Shown: positions 1-12,100 of the stretch, piece after piece | How the letters are laid out: every line of letters starts with the position of its first letter | Numbering within the stretch: position 1 is the first letter of the stretch | Source: Dipylidium caninum | Lineage: Eukaryota > Platyhelminthes > Cestoda > Cyclophyllidea > Dipylidiidae | Reading direction: 5' to 3' | NCBI GenBank assembly: GCA_017562135.1 | Contig: QEYB01000999.1 | Coordinates: 186,001 to 250,000, forward strand | Length of the DNA: 64,000 bases | The notes under the pieces: model-generated | Database searches by the model: none | Seen by the model: only the letters and a program-made list of their open reading frames with translations | Told to the model about the DNA's origin: nothing | Program-made: the position numbers and the translations under genes

Positions 1-2850
1 GAGCTAGAGGGGGATGAAGGTGGATGAGGTTTTACGTGGCCGTTCATGACAGCCAATCATCGTAATGCCTACTTTAGCAGCCTGTGAGAACTCTTAAAAA
101 ATCTGCTAATGCTGATAATGATGAGGAGGATGAGATGGTAATGGGGGAAGGGGATGAGTCGGGTAGGCAGTTGAAATTGCAGTCATTTTGGGCTTATCTG
201 GGAACGCATAATCCCTTTCTCCCGCCTACCGTTGGTTATTCGCTGTGAATTAATTAGAACTCCACGACGTAGTTTCGCTCATTCTGGGAACTGCTTTAAA
301 ACGGAGCGGGGACAAATAAACGGGTAGTGTTATGAAAATTAGAGCAAGTGGAATTGGAGGCACCCGGGCAACAGTCATACGCCTTTTTCTCCTACCCCTC
401 CACCTTCTCTCACGCCATTGGTTGGTTGAGGAATTTTGATATGCGCGCAGTGAATATGATTATTCCCCCAATAGTGACTTCGTGCGCATACATGTACAAT
501 TACGATTGGTAAATGTGTGCTGGAGCGCACACAGCACAGCTTCAACAGCGCTAATTTTCCGCTTCTTTATAAGGAAAAAACGGTACTGTCAAATCAAGCT
601 ACGTGTCTTAGGGGAATGTTCTTGGTGAAAAGGCGGACATTCAACCCGCCAAAATGAATGAAATTGAGATTTGAATAAACGCAGACCTGAAATAAATTTT
701 TTTGCTTGGCGCGTTACAGAGGTTCGACGGTCTAATAAAATTAAATCTATTGGAAAATATGCAGAGGTCCGTTTGGCCTGATGTTAGGCGAACTTCTATG
801 CCAATTCGATAAAAGGGGATCCTGACCTCATACTGTCGTCGGCACGAATCAGATCGGTCGTGAAGCACTCGCGCCAGATCGCATTGACTTTGATTCGTTT
901 ATGCGCTCCTGTTAGTCTCACTGATTCGGTGTTATGTCTCTGATGCTGTTAAATGTTCTTCACTCTCTCCGCATGTCCTTCTGTTCGTTGATGCAGAATT
1001 CATTTCTACTCCATCCGAGCGTGACTGGTTTTCTAAGGGGAACTCTCACTTCAAACCTTCCACCATCAACCTGAGTTGGAGTTCTGCCAACATATCGTTT
1101 TGTCTAGTGGGCAGACCACTTGTTACAAATTTTGAAGAAGAAGCTGACAAAAAAACCTGCGTGTTCCCCTTCCTCCCCGTATCCTTCGTCATAACAGCCT
1201 TCCAGGGTCTGATCATCCGTAGTAAAGTGTTGATTTTCCGACACGCAGTTTAGCAGAACTTCTGGATCGCTTAGCACGCTAAATGATGGATTACCCTCAC
1301 TTGAGGAGGGATGAAGGTTACAGTTAGGGATGTAGGGGAAAGGGGGATGTTACCAACCGATAATTCATAGCCTCATGATAAATTAGACTACTTGCTCTAT
1401 ATTGAAGACAATAAGAGTGAACAATCAGCCTGTCAATGGTGATGGATGCTCTCGTAAACCGATTTTGACTTTTAGTGTTGAAATACAAATTACTCTCTTT
1501 CGTCCTATTGTCCTCTTTCTCTTTCTCCCCTTTGCTAGCCGTGTTTACTTCTCTTTCATCGCCCATCCTCCGCATTCTGATATCACTTACAGAGAAAAGT
1601 GGAGACTCGGCACGAAGCTAGACGTGTAGTGGATGTGGAAGGGGTGTAAAGAAGGTGCACGGGAAGGGGGAGAGGGATGAGAGGGAACGCAGTATGAGTT
1701 AAGCTCATTTGCGTCGTGCTTTCATTGTGTCCCTTGTCCTCCCTTTGCAGACCCACCCCACCCTACCTCACACACCTGTCTGAATTTGAAGAGGTGATTA
1801 AAATTCAAATGCAGTGCTCGCGTATACGCTGGATAATGAATGCGAATAAAATGAGTGCAACACGATTTTTCTAAATCGTCGCCAAATTCATTTATGGTTG
1901 CCGCCTTATGTAAATGCAGAGAGGTGTAAATGGAGTCAACAACTAACCTACTATAATTTACATACGCTAACTTTATTCGTCTCTCATGCAAATTCATTTT
2001 GAAGGGATATGGCCGGGAAGAGGGGATGGAGAAGGGAGAAGAGCCCCTCGAGGAGCGTGGTAGGCCCGTTAAAGATGGCTTGAGCCGCCTCTAGGTAGGC
2101 ACAAATGAACCTGTTTTCACATTCTCGAGGAACTGTTGGCAGAAGTCGTTGAGCAGGTCTGACACTATCAGTTGCCCAATGTGCACAATAACAACCCGCC
2201 TATATCAAACCTCATCAACCCGCTTATCAAATGTCCATTATAATGTTAGCATTTGGGTACTTTTGGCTAACCTCTAAGTCAGAACACTTCGTCGGATTAA
2301 CAAGATAATGAGAGCCGATCGACTGGTCTCACGGTAATTGTCACGCCCACATAACCTTGGAAGGAATAGCGTGATACCTAACGGTAATTCATGCGACAAT
2401 GGAATAGATATCACATTAGGTGACTCATTCGGTGTTATATGAGATAATAGGTTAGAGGTGTGGTTTAGGGTCATCGCCACATGAGGTCTGACAACTCAGC
2501 GGGGTGAGGTGTGAAATTGAGGTAATGTTCAACATAGCATTTCACACTCGTGTTTCTCCCTTTGAATTTGTTGAGCAGCAGAGCTGTTTAGCCTACCTGA
2601 TTCTGCACTCTACCAATGTGTCAAATTTGAGGTGCACCGCGCTCTGTTTAAGTCACGTGGCGTTGACGGGGTTGAAGACGTATTATAGGTGTCAAGCATC
2701 TGTTACAACCCTGAGCATATTTCTGCAAGACAAAAGAGAGAATGATAAAATGAAATTCCAAGCTAAATAAAGGAACTGAGAGGAGGGTTATTAAAGGGGT
2801 ATGGAGATGCTTTCTATTGGGAAATTAAATTCCGACCCCAACCTGCCTCC
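1..2850. other. No gene recognised
   Basis: I found no open frame here with recognisable domains, and no convincing set of splice-bounded exons on either strand. The longest frames are under 100 codons and look like chance. The stretch is mixed in composition, with purine-rich patches near 1620-1700 and 2000-2060. It could contain upstream exons or regulatory DNA of the following genes, but nothing shows this directly. Confidence 0.4.
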
Positions 2851-2853
2851 ATG

Positions 2854-2930
2854 ATTGGCCAATAAATCATGTAGCCAATTAAAATTCTATACTCCACCAA
2901 CCAATGAGCTTACGGTCGTCACGATATAAA
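2854..2930 (+). promoter_or_regulatory. CCAAT/TATA promoter of the small two-exon gene
   Basis: Four NF-Y-type boxes lie close together: ATTGG at 2854-2858 abutting CCAAT at 2859-2863, then CCAAT at 2875-2879 and 2901-2905. A TATA-like TATAAA follows at 2925-2930, and the ATG of the next gene is 38 bases further on at 2968. The spacing suits a core promoter. Assignment rests on motif order only. Confidence 0.5.
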
Positions 2931-2967
2931 CTCAATTTTTCGAAGTAATGGTGGTCACATTTCCTAC

Positions 2968-3413
2968 ATGTCTCAAAGGGCACGGCGACAATTGAAGCGT
3001 CTTTCGCGGCAACTAAAATTGTTAGAGAAGTACTCAATCCTTACTAGGTACTATCGCATCAAGGTCAGACGGAACGTGGAGAGCGTGCGTAGCAGTGGGC
3101 TGTTTGCAAAGGAATGCGAAAATTTTCAACTTATAGACCCCGTTTTAACAAAAGCAATGCACACAGATCGTGTCAATCGTATTGCTCTCCAGAAGGCGCT
3201 CAAGCGCGTCTCATCCCTCTCCTACACAGTGGCGAAAAGTACCAGTAAGTTTTATGAACTTTTCCAAAATTCCTTAAAATTTTTATGCCCATATTGATTC
3301 TCTTCTGTTGTGCAGACTACCTACATCGTCCCCTTTCGTTACTAAATCTGCAGTACATGATCATAAGGTGGCTATCAGCGTCGTGCAACTCGCTGAAGCG
3401 GGAGCTATTGTGA
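2968..3413 (+). CDS. Small basic two-exon protein, family unknown
   Basis: Two exons, 2968-3244 and 3316-3413, are joined across a short intron with donor GTAAGT and acceptor TTGTGCAG. The join is in phase and gives a 124-residue protein. The N-terminus is strongly basic and leucine-rich (RRQLKRLSRQLKLLEK), which suggests an amphipathic helix or short coiled coil. The rest is also helical-looking and lysine/arginine-rich, ending SLKRELL before TGA. There is no signal peptide or membrane segment. Support comes from the promoter boxes just upstream, clean splice sites and an AATAAA at 3600-3605. I do not recognise the family. It could be a small subunit of a nuclear or mitochondrial complex, but that is a guess. 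Confidence 0.5.
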
Positions 3414-3599
3414 CCTCACACCCACCACTGTTCCCTCCCATCCCCACGTTTGCCACAATGATACCTTCCCGACTACTTTGTGCCACTACAGTTAAATTCT
3501 TCTAAACACACGGGCAAATGTGTAAGATCACCACTCTCATCGTTATCTACCAGCGTCCTCTGAATAATAATCAGATTTTCTTTGCATTTACATAAATTC

Positions 3600-3605
3600 A
3601 ATAAA
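3600..3605 (+). terminator. Polyadenylation signal of the small two-exon gene
   Basis: An AATAAA hexamer lies 187 bases after the stop at 3413, on the coding strand, in an AT-rich context. It is the first canonical signal downstream of the gene. Confidence 0.5.
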
Positions 3606-4010
3606 ATTCACACCCTTGATATCGTTAAGCACAATCCATTAATTCGGTTAGCCCCGTCCCTCACCTAGCGCTTTCCTGGCCTCACACATGGTTGAGTCGT
3701 GTCAACGTCTCCGTGTTTTTGACGGCGCAAACAGAGATTGGTGGGTCTGGAACACAGCTTCCTACTTTTGGTGAGAGGCTGTGGTGGTTAGCAGCACACC
3801 CGGACGCACAGAGGGAGGCGATATATGCAAAGTTTATGCATAAATTCTGCCTGATTAAAAACGCGTAACCCACTGGTTGTAGAAGTGGCTGCGTATGCTA
3901 ATAAGAAGGCTGTTGTGCAACAGCGTCTGTTCTCCTTCCGTGTATGCACGAGTGTGTGTGCGCGTGCCATTGTAGACTGTGTTGACAAAGGCGTGAATGA
4001 ATCCTACGGA

Positions 4011-5382
4011 ATGGCCTCATGTGAATACGCCAGTCCCGAGGTGCCGAGAAAGGTGACATTCACTCCATTGAAGCGGCTCCATTCTCAACTCGCCAGTCCG
4101 GAGATCAAGGCTTCCGCGTCCTGTGAGCGCTCTGCCTCACCCTCGCTCGAGGCTCTTGACCTCTCCATCAAAGCGCCCTCACCTCGTGCCCACTCCCTTG
4201 CCGTGTCCATGTCCACAGCCAACAGTATGATGGAGTGGATTCGGCCACTGGGCAATCGTCTCTTCCCTAGACCTAGCGAAATTGGCGAAGTGAGTACATC
4301 GGAGAGCTTCACCTCCTCATCGTCCCCTACTAATTTACGCAGTCGTCCGAGCGAAGACTACTTAGAGCAGTTCATGCGGGTGGATGAGACCCAGAATGTG
4401 CTCTGGCGCCAATTGGCTGAACGCTACCAACGCAATATGGTGCCCAATCAGTGTGGTGTCTGTCAGAAGGTGCTCAGCTGCCGCAGTGCCCTCACCATGC
4501 ACTACCGTGTCCATACCGGCAAGTTTTTTTGTTTATAACCACCCAGGGGTTGCCATTCGCTTGTCCTCATTGGCCAAGGGATGGCGGTGGTTGCGTTTGT
4601 CTGAGACAGCCTGACGTCTGGCGCTAGTGTTAATTTTCTTCATTTCAGAAGAGAGGCCATTCGTCTGTAAGATCTGCTCAAAGAGGTTCTCCACGAAGGG
4701 AAATCTAAAGACCCACCTGGGGGTGAGTGAGCTCAACAGTTCTCTTGGCTACTTGTTGCCTTACTTGTGCATTAAATTGCGCGACGTGTTTGTCTTGCTA
4801 TTCCAGCAACACCACGAGACAGTTGAAGCTTATCGAATTGCCGTGCGTACGGCTGCTCTGACAGGGTCGGTCATGCCGCGACCTCCAGCCTTGCCGGCAT
4901 TATCCGCCGTAGTCTCCGAGATCGACGCTTCTTCGCCACGACTGTCACCGAATAGAGGCCTCGCCGACTCTACGACATTTTCACTCCTGCCGCCTCCGGC
5001 ACCCATTCCAGCTGGACCTCCGCCTACACCTACTGTGCCTCAAGCCGCGGCCAACCAACCCCTTTTTAACACCCCGCTTCCCTTGCCACCGCCTCTCCTT
5101 CTTCCTTCGACATCGTCAACGACGATTACACCACAACTTTCATTCCTGAACACCCCGAGTCTGCAGAGTTTTAATGGACCTGAACACGCTGCCGGAGTAG
5201 AGTCCGTGACCGATTACCCCTTCAAGGCGTTTCTGCAGCACCTGGCTGCCGCAAGTCCGATTTTCCATTCCTCACCGCCATTTCCCGGCTTGCTCCTTCC
5301 ACCGCCGCCACTCTCACCGCATCCCATCCCAAGTCGACCGTCAAACCAGACAAATAGTTTTGCTCCAGCGAATCCGGTCTAA
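4011..5382 (+). CDS. sall: Spalt-like (Sall) C2H2 zinc-finger transcription factor
   Basis: Exons 4011-4518, 4649-4722 and 4807-5382 join in phase to give 385 residues from the ATG at 4011. The frame is open upstream to 3855, so earlier exons are possible. Residues around 150-195 hold one C2H2 pair. The first finger has CGVCQKVLSCRSALTMHYRVH, and the second has CKICSKRFSTKGNLKTH completed by the final His in exon 3. The patterns LSCRSAL and STKGNLKTH are hallmarks of Spalt double fingers, which bind AT-rich DNA in the nucleus. An ALDLSIK motif upstream resembles the PxDLS motif bound by the CtBP corepressor. The tail is rich in Pro, Ser and Leu. Intron 1 starts GCAAGT, an apparent GC-AG intron, and the join puts Glu where the inter-finger linker normally has Gly (HTEERPF). 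Canonical Sall proteins have several finger pairs; only one is visible, so the gene is either reduced or extends beyond the model. Confidence 0.8.
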
Positions 5383-5454
5383 GGGAAGGCGGAGAAGAAG
5401 CGTGGCACCTGTACATAGTACAACATTGAGTGGTAAATTGTGTCCATAAATCCA

Positions 5455-5460
5455 AATAAA
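5455..5460 (+). terminator. Polyadenylation signal of the Spalt-like gene
   Basis: AATAAA lies 73 bases after the TAA stop of the Spalt-like gene and is followed by a T-rich stretch, as expected for the 3' end of this transcript. Confidence 0.6.
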
Positions 5461-5469
5461 TTTTTTAAA

Positions 5470-7600
5470 AATTTCTTTCGGGTTTCACCTATTCACCTGA
5501 TTAATGAATCGGAGTATAAATTTGTTGGGTTTTGCTTCTCACTTGTACTCTCGCATACCGGTAGTATCAGGTACCACAAAGGAGAAAGATACGCTCTCCA
5601 TTTGATCACACTCATGAATGTGACGGCTTCACTGCATGAACTGAAATATGTGCAGCCCAATTCTTTCTCTAGAAAGACGATTGATCAAGTGGATGTCAGC
5701 AGTGGATCAGCGACATCGCTAGCTTCAGTTGGGGATGATTTGGCGTCCCAATTACTTTGTCGACAAATGCATCTTCCCGCTTGCAGATAACTTAGAAATG
5801 GCTTATTTGGCTTTAAATCATTGACATTTTGGGGTTTTCAAAACAGCTGATTTCTGCATATCGTCGCTGTCAGGTAGGCCTTCCCCACGTCTTTTCTGCC
5901 CAGCTCTCAACGTGCCGCATGTTATAAAATATTTCAGCTTCGGGGAAAAGCGTTTCAATTCACCGCCCCTCACCTTTGAGTGGCCTCAAAACCACCTGCT
6001 TCATGAATTAATCAAAATTGGAAGGAGAGGGGTGCGTTTGATATCACTCATCATAGGAGGTGGAAGTGGTAGGGTGGACGCCTCGTCACAGCGTTGACGT
6101 TTTCTTCTGCCCCTATCCACAATGCCTTCTGTGCCCCGACACGAACAAATTCGTACGAATTCATTACCCATTGGTAAGTCCTGCCCGCAACCGCTCTTGG
6201 CAATCCTATTTCAAATTTTTTCGTATATAATGCAGTTTTTCTGCAACGTCACGCGATCACATGTCGTTACATCGGCCTCTCTGCCCCCTCCGCCCATCCC
6301 CTCCCGACGGCCGCTGCGAGCTGGAGACAGGCTAATCAGGGCTCGGCGTGGAATACGGAAGAATAGTGAGAGACAAGCACAGATGATTAGGGTTGTTAAA
6401 AATGCCTCATTCGCGCACTAACTCCTCCTCCTCCATCTCCTCTTCTTTGTCCGCTCCCAAATAAAACCAAAAAGGATATTGGTTGGAGGAGAGGAAGGCA
6501 GATGATTCTGTATACGTTCTGTACTCCTAGGGTTATCTTTTGCTCACCCTCGCCCACCCTTGGATGAAAGACGCCACGCACTTCTGCTATCGCGCCTTGG
6601 AGGAGTTCAAAGTTCGGCCTAAGAGACACTTGCCATTATTTGCATCTACGAGAGTAGTAAAATTCTCTCTTTATGATGTGAATGCCCTTTTAAATTCCAC
6701 TCCAGTCGCCTCAACGACACAACCTCCAAGAACTCAGTAAAAAGTTCCTGATTAGGCAAGAGGCTTTTTAACTTTGGAAGTCGGAGGACAAGTGAGCAGT
6801 AGAACAGAAGATGTCATTCTCCCATCGCCTTCAGGGCTATACGGCCCCACAGTAAGGATGTTGGAGGAGGCAGTGTTTGTTCCGATGATTTCGGTAACAT
6901 GATAAGCCAAATTGGCACCTGACAGAGGATGTCTACCCCCAAAGCATCGTGAATCTTGGTAGATTTGACATTAAAAAGAGAGATAACACTGTTAGATGGA
7001 ATTATGATGTAGACATGACGGGTATTAGGGTGCAAGGTCGATAGGTCAGTGTAAATACAGACAACCGAGGTGAGAGAAGGATTTGCTGACAACAGCGGTT
7101 ATCTCACCTGAACAAAAAAAGTTCTGCTGATAACGATTAGAATTGAACAAGGTTTTAAGAGGTAAGAATTCAATCTGAAGTACATGTATTACTGAAAGGA
7201 ACGCTTTCGAACAAAAAAGCTAAATGTGCATATGAGGATAAAAATCCTTAGCCATTAGAATGGAATTCGAGGCTTTTCTCAAAGCAAAAAACACTGAAAC
7301 AATAGCATTCATCATATACGATTCTTTTCGGGGCGAAACAAAACTGAGAAAATATGTGGGAAGGTAAATATATAAGTGTCACATATGTGTGACGGCGATT
7401 GATTAAAGGCGCCCAGTGACGTGATGCTGTCGCCGTGACGCACGACAGTACGTGTCATAAGACCTGTCAACCCGACTAAATCCGACTCCATGTTTGTCGG
7501 GGTGGCGCTCAGTTAGAGAGAGGCGATCATTATGTCTGTTTTCACTGCCATACGGCCTAATCGCCTCACCGTAATCCGCCCCCCACTCATCCATGTGTCA
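5470..7600. other. Intergenic, no firm gene
   Basis: No recognisable protein is encoded. A short plus-strand frame starts at ATG 6122 and meets a good-looking donor (TTG|GTAAGT) near 6173, but I found no following exon that makes a convincing product. The rest is AT-leaning with scattered short frames. One copy of the GTCACA-N4-TGTGAC motif lies at 7378-7393. Confidence 0.35.
7378..7393. repeat. GTCACA-N4-TGTGAC inverted motif, copy 1
   Basis: A perfect inverted hexamer pair with a four-base spacer (TATG). The same arms and spacer length recur at 18996-19011 and 20323-20338. Its role is unknown; the half site TCACA resembles part of T-box binding sites. Confidence 0.6.
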
Positions 7601-7619
7601 TTTGCGCGACATGGTAACC

Positions 7620-8060
7620 GATGCGTGCTTCGCAAGCCCAGAAACGGCGACAAGGTGGGCGTGTGAGCAGAGACGATGAGAAAAGGGGAAGCGGACTGGG
7701 GCGATGGCGGTGGAGTGAACTATGGTTGACACAGCAGAGGTGGAGGCGCAGCGAGTGGCAGATGAGACGGTGGAGATGTGCGAGGTGGGCGAGTGACAGG
7801 AATGGAGGGTAGCGTGGCGTCGCGAGCGAGGCGAGGCGAGATGGCAGGCGAGGTTGAGGTGGAGCTGGCGCGGCATCGAGCCTGGGCACACAGACGAGAG
7901 GGCAAACGTCGTGAGGCATAATGTATGCAGCGCACAAACTCAGTTGTTCCCACAGGGTGGAGCGAGACAGGAGGATGGGATCGGAGGGTTTGGGGAGGCT
8001 GCAGACGAGGGTGGGGTGGAGGTGGGACAGAGTGGCTTCAACTTGCCTGTCGCTCTCCCC
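7620..8060. other. Purine-rich, GC-rich low-complexity region
   Basis: The plus strand is dominated by G and A, with imperfect repeats of GCGAG/GGCGA-type units around 7810-7870. Overlapping open frames on both strands here reflect this skew, not coding. There is no splice or domain support. Confidence 0.5.
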
Positions 8061-8142
8061 ATCTCACCTTTAAGATATTTGTACACAAATTCAACCTTCA
8101 AAAGCGCATACAACCCAGTAACCCCCTCGCCCCCTCGCCCTC

Positions 8143-8258
8143 CCACACACACACATACGCCATCCCCTTCCCTCCATAAATAACCCTCTGCGGGTCCCAC
8201 GTGTACGTGGTGCATGTGCTCGTGTGAGTGTGTGCGCGTGTGTGTGCGTTTGTGTAAT
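8143..8258. repeat. CA/TG microsatellite pair
   Basis: A CA-rich run at about 8143-8157 is followed within 70 bases by a TG-rich run at about 8218-8258. Together they can pair as an imperfect inverted repeat. Simple sequence; no gene evidence. Confidence 0.6.
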
Positions 8259-8499
8259 TCGCACCTGTGTGGAATTTGAACGAACTACATTTCCGCCCGC
8301 TCACCTTCTGGCGCCTCGACTGTGACACCATCAGTAGTAAGGCGGATCAGGCGTTCTCCCAGGCGTCCGCAACCGCCGCACTCCTTCACATTAGCATATT
8401 GACTGAGACGAGGTGCCCGAGGGCAGGAGTTGAGAGGTGGATGGCGTGGTCGCGTTCGGGTTGAATAGGCTGTTGAAGAAAGCGGAATAGGGGGAGGGG

Positions 8500-8535
8500 G
8501 GTGGGGTGGGGTGGGATGGGATGGGATGGAGTGCA
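8500..8535 (+). repeat. Short GGGAT/GGGGT tandem
   Basis: Four to five imperfect tandem units of GGGGT then GGGAT make a G-rich minisatellite-like stretch within a longer purine-rich region. Confidence 0.5.
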
Positions 8536-9117
8536 GAAGTAAATGGACCAACAGGTTCGGGAAAATGAGACCTGAGAACGAGAAGAGGTAGTGTGATGAG
8601 GCGGAGTGCGAGGCGAAGTGGGAGGGAGGTGGTGACGAGGACGGGGACGTCAACTTGTTAGGTTCAAGTGCAAAAGCCTAAGATGGGAGAACTTCGACAC
8701 GACGCGAGACGAGACGTGGAATTCGACGGAGTTGACTAGAACATCTGCTGCATTACTTTTCCTTCTGCTTCTCATCTGCGATGCCCTGTTTTAACAAATA
8801 CCATACCTCTTATTTTACCGAGATGCTCACCTTCTTTCACCAAAAGGTCTTTTATGCTTTTGTATATTACCAGGACATTTTCCCTTCAATGTCTCTGTCT
8901 TCTGCGTTGTGGCTTGTTGCCGCTGTTCTTGGGCGTCGTAGTTGTTTTGTTGTTTCAATAACGTAAAATCACCTATCTTATCGTGTACATGTCTGAGTGA
9001 ACCACAACCACTCTACCGGCCCCGATAGCCAGAGGATTTTGGCTTTGTGGGGTACATTACTTGTTAGTCAGTCTGAATAATCAATCATCGACCAAAATAT
9101 TATAAATGAACAATTTA

Positions 9118-9172
9118 AGTTTTTTTTAGTTAAGTTTAGTTAAAGTTAGTTTAGTTAAAGTTATTTGTTTTA
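9118..9172 (+). repeat. AT-rich TTAGTTAA(A) tandem
   Basis: The stretch holds about four degenerate copies of a TTAGTTAA(A)G unit following a poly-T run. It is too irregular to be telomeric and is read as low-complexity tandem sequence. Confidence 0.5.
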
Positions 9173-9179
9173 TTGAGAT

Positions 9180-12100
9180 CAACCTAACTCCATGTGGAAC
9201 CGGAGCGAATCAGTCGAAGTCAAACAATTTCACCTCCAAAGGTCTCCAAAATAGCCGCAAGTTAAGACTGCTCACTGACTGATGCTCTGCATGTCTAACA
9301 CATCCAAATCACACATGAGTTAAATGCACAAAGACAACCCCACCTCTTGTCATCATCACCCGACTAACGTAGTGGAGGCGGAGGAGTGACATCCACATTT
9401 ACAATGTCATTCAAAAGCAATAACCATTACTAGAGGAGTCATTAACTTCCTCACAATTTAGATCTTCATTGACATGACAGTGGCACAGCGCCAATCCTAC
9501 TAACGGATTTAAGTATGTGATTTTATTAAAAATTTACAGACATTAATAATCTTTCTCTATGCTCTCACGGGCATGAATATCAAAGTAATGTTAAATTATA
9601 GATCTTATCTCTGAATAAATTGTTATTTCATATCGATGAGCGTTTCACTGAATTTAACCAGTCCAGTTTGTTTGAACTTACCTATCAAATGACCATTGTT
9701 CCGAGGCGGCCCGTCGAAATCATCCTAACCAGTGGCTGCAACAGATAAAAGAAAAGCGGCAATTTAAACTGGGCCGTAGGACCAATTACCTATTCTCTCT
9801 GGTGTCAAAGACGTCGAAAGTACGGTAATGAAATTTCCTTAACTCCTATAGTCGGCACTGAGTTTGACTTACCCATTCTGAAATCCAGACTCTGATCCAT
9901 GGGATGCTCTTCCAGCGTCCAATCGACTAATATATCGCATTTCACCAATGGGGACCTCTTGCCTTCAACAAAATCTAAACTGGACGAATAGGAAGACTTG
10001 GGAATGCCGGTAATGGTCCCTATTATGACCCCATGAGGAAGGAGGTAGAGAAAGGATCTAGAGGAGGCTGAGCGAACAGTAGATGTGGTCTCCTCGTCTT
10101 CATCTCATTGGTCGTAACATGAATAGAAGAATTTGTGAAAAGTAGCGGTAACGTCACAAATGGGGCCAAATGTCACTCCTGCCAAGCTTGTCATGGTGTA
10201 TTTTGCAGATGAAGAAAAAATAGGTAGTTCAAGTATAACCACTTCTTCAATGTTTTGATCACTAAAGACCTTATCTCATTGCTAACACTCTGCCTTACAT
10301 TTCACTTGTTTATCTTAAACAAAATACAAGAAACCGATAGTCTTACCAAGACGCATAGTGGTATTTCCATATTTCTGTTACAAACTCAAAGGTCAGGAGT
10401 GGGTTTCACGTTTGTAGGTTTTAAATGATACCCAGTATTTATTAATATTTACTTAATTATATAAGTAGGGGATATTTTACCTAACAACTGGAATGTTCGG
10501 CGTTCAGATGGCCGATACTAAAAACAGTTGGTTATTTCCACTTCTCCCTATTTGTCGACTTCACTTAGTAACGAAACGTCTAACCATCTTTCTCCGACCA
10601 TCAAATAATAAGACGGACTGAAACAAACTGATGAGATGGAGGTCTGCTCTTCCTAAGCGCCGAAGGTACCAGCTGAGTAATCTCCTTTTCAGCGAGGCGG
10701 CTACTCTCGACTACGGAGTGGAAGAATGGAACTCCCAAACCACCATACAGCCATAACGGTAGAGGAAAGGGATACTAATTTGACGAATACAATTGTATGC
10801 ACGTTGGCCGCGATTAACCACCCTACCGTTGACATATTTACGCACAGAATAAACAAGTCTGGTGGATGTTTAAATAACGGTTTTAGCACTCTTGGGGGAA
10901 AGGTGCGGCTTGGGTTCGCAGTCAAATGGCAAATTTGCAATCACGCCCCTAGTCCATGAACGACATATCGTTTCATTAATTCCCTAAGATATTAAATATG
11001 CGCCGGTAAGGGCACGAACGGACTAAGGGAAATTTGCTATTACGTATGTATGACTCCGGTTTGATAAAACGTTTGAATGCCGTATACCTCTGCACCACTG
11101 GGCTCTATTGCGCCTCGGTTAGAGGCCGTTAGGGTTCACGTATCAAACATGCCATTCTCTCGTCCCTGGCGGAGTCGCTGAGTAGAGACTGACTGAGAGG
11201 CTTTGCGGGGTGCATCATGCAAAGCGTACGTGTTTGTATGAGGAGCTAGCCTTTCTCCAAACGACCGCCCTCAGGGTCTAGTCAGTTTAGTTTCCTCCTT
11301 TATCCCCAAACCATCTTAACCTTCCTTGCTTCCCTACGATTGCGATCGCCTGTTGAGCACCCTTCCCAACTAAATCTGGCCCCCTGGCTCGGACACCGCG
11401 CCTCTCTGCCGTGAAGAGTCAAAACCACTGCGGAAGAAGCGGGGGCACGGTTATCTCCACCCACGTTCAACTCGCCGAGAACAAAAGGGTTTAAGCAGGC
11501 ATGGCATAAACAATCTCAACACATTCGTAGTTGTTATTGAGTGATTTCGAAGATGGACATTTTGTCAGCATAAACAATCTAAGTAGATATCCACCGATGA
11601 CGGGTGTACCCACACTTGATTTCACTTGAACAGAGATATATCCGCCCCGATTGTTACCACCTTCAGTCACTCCAGCACGAGCCTCACAAATTACTGCCTC
11701 GGACGCATCTACTGTCGAGGGTGGATAATGACCCGCGAAAATCATTCCAATGATGAGTTTCGCTTGCGTCTCCTCCGGGCTAATGAGGTGTTACTGAGTG
11801 CTGAATGAAGGAAGACGTACTTTCCACGGAGACTGAGTTTTTCCCCCAAGCATTACAGCCCGTTTGGTTAGCCTAATCAGACATATGTGGAGGGGACCTA
11901 GAATAATTACCCTCATTCCTTCCTAGGCCCCGCCTCGACCCGATTTTATATTTCATTTCCATCCCGGAGGTATCGTCTGGTGGCATTAAGTGGGAAGGAC
12001 CACCAAAAGAGTCAGTTATTGTGCCCGTAAGAATAAATTGGACCATAGTCAAGGCGTCCTCCCTGATTAGGACATTTACAACTGGCGATCGAAAAGACTA

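Noticed and set aside
7587..8215. Overlapping long frames on both strands as genes
   Set aside because: The region is strongly purine-skewed and low in complexity, which keeps several frames open at once.
9118..9172. Interstitial telomere repeat
   Set aside because: Units are degenerate TTAGTTAA-like and do not match TTAGGG or another telomere unit.
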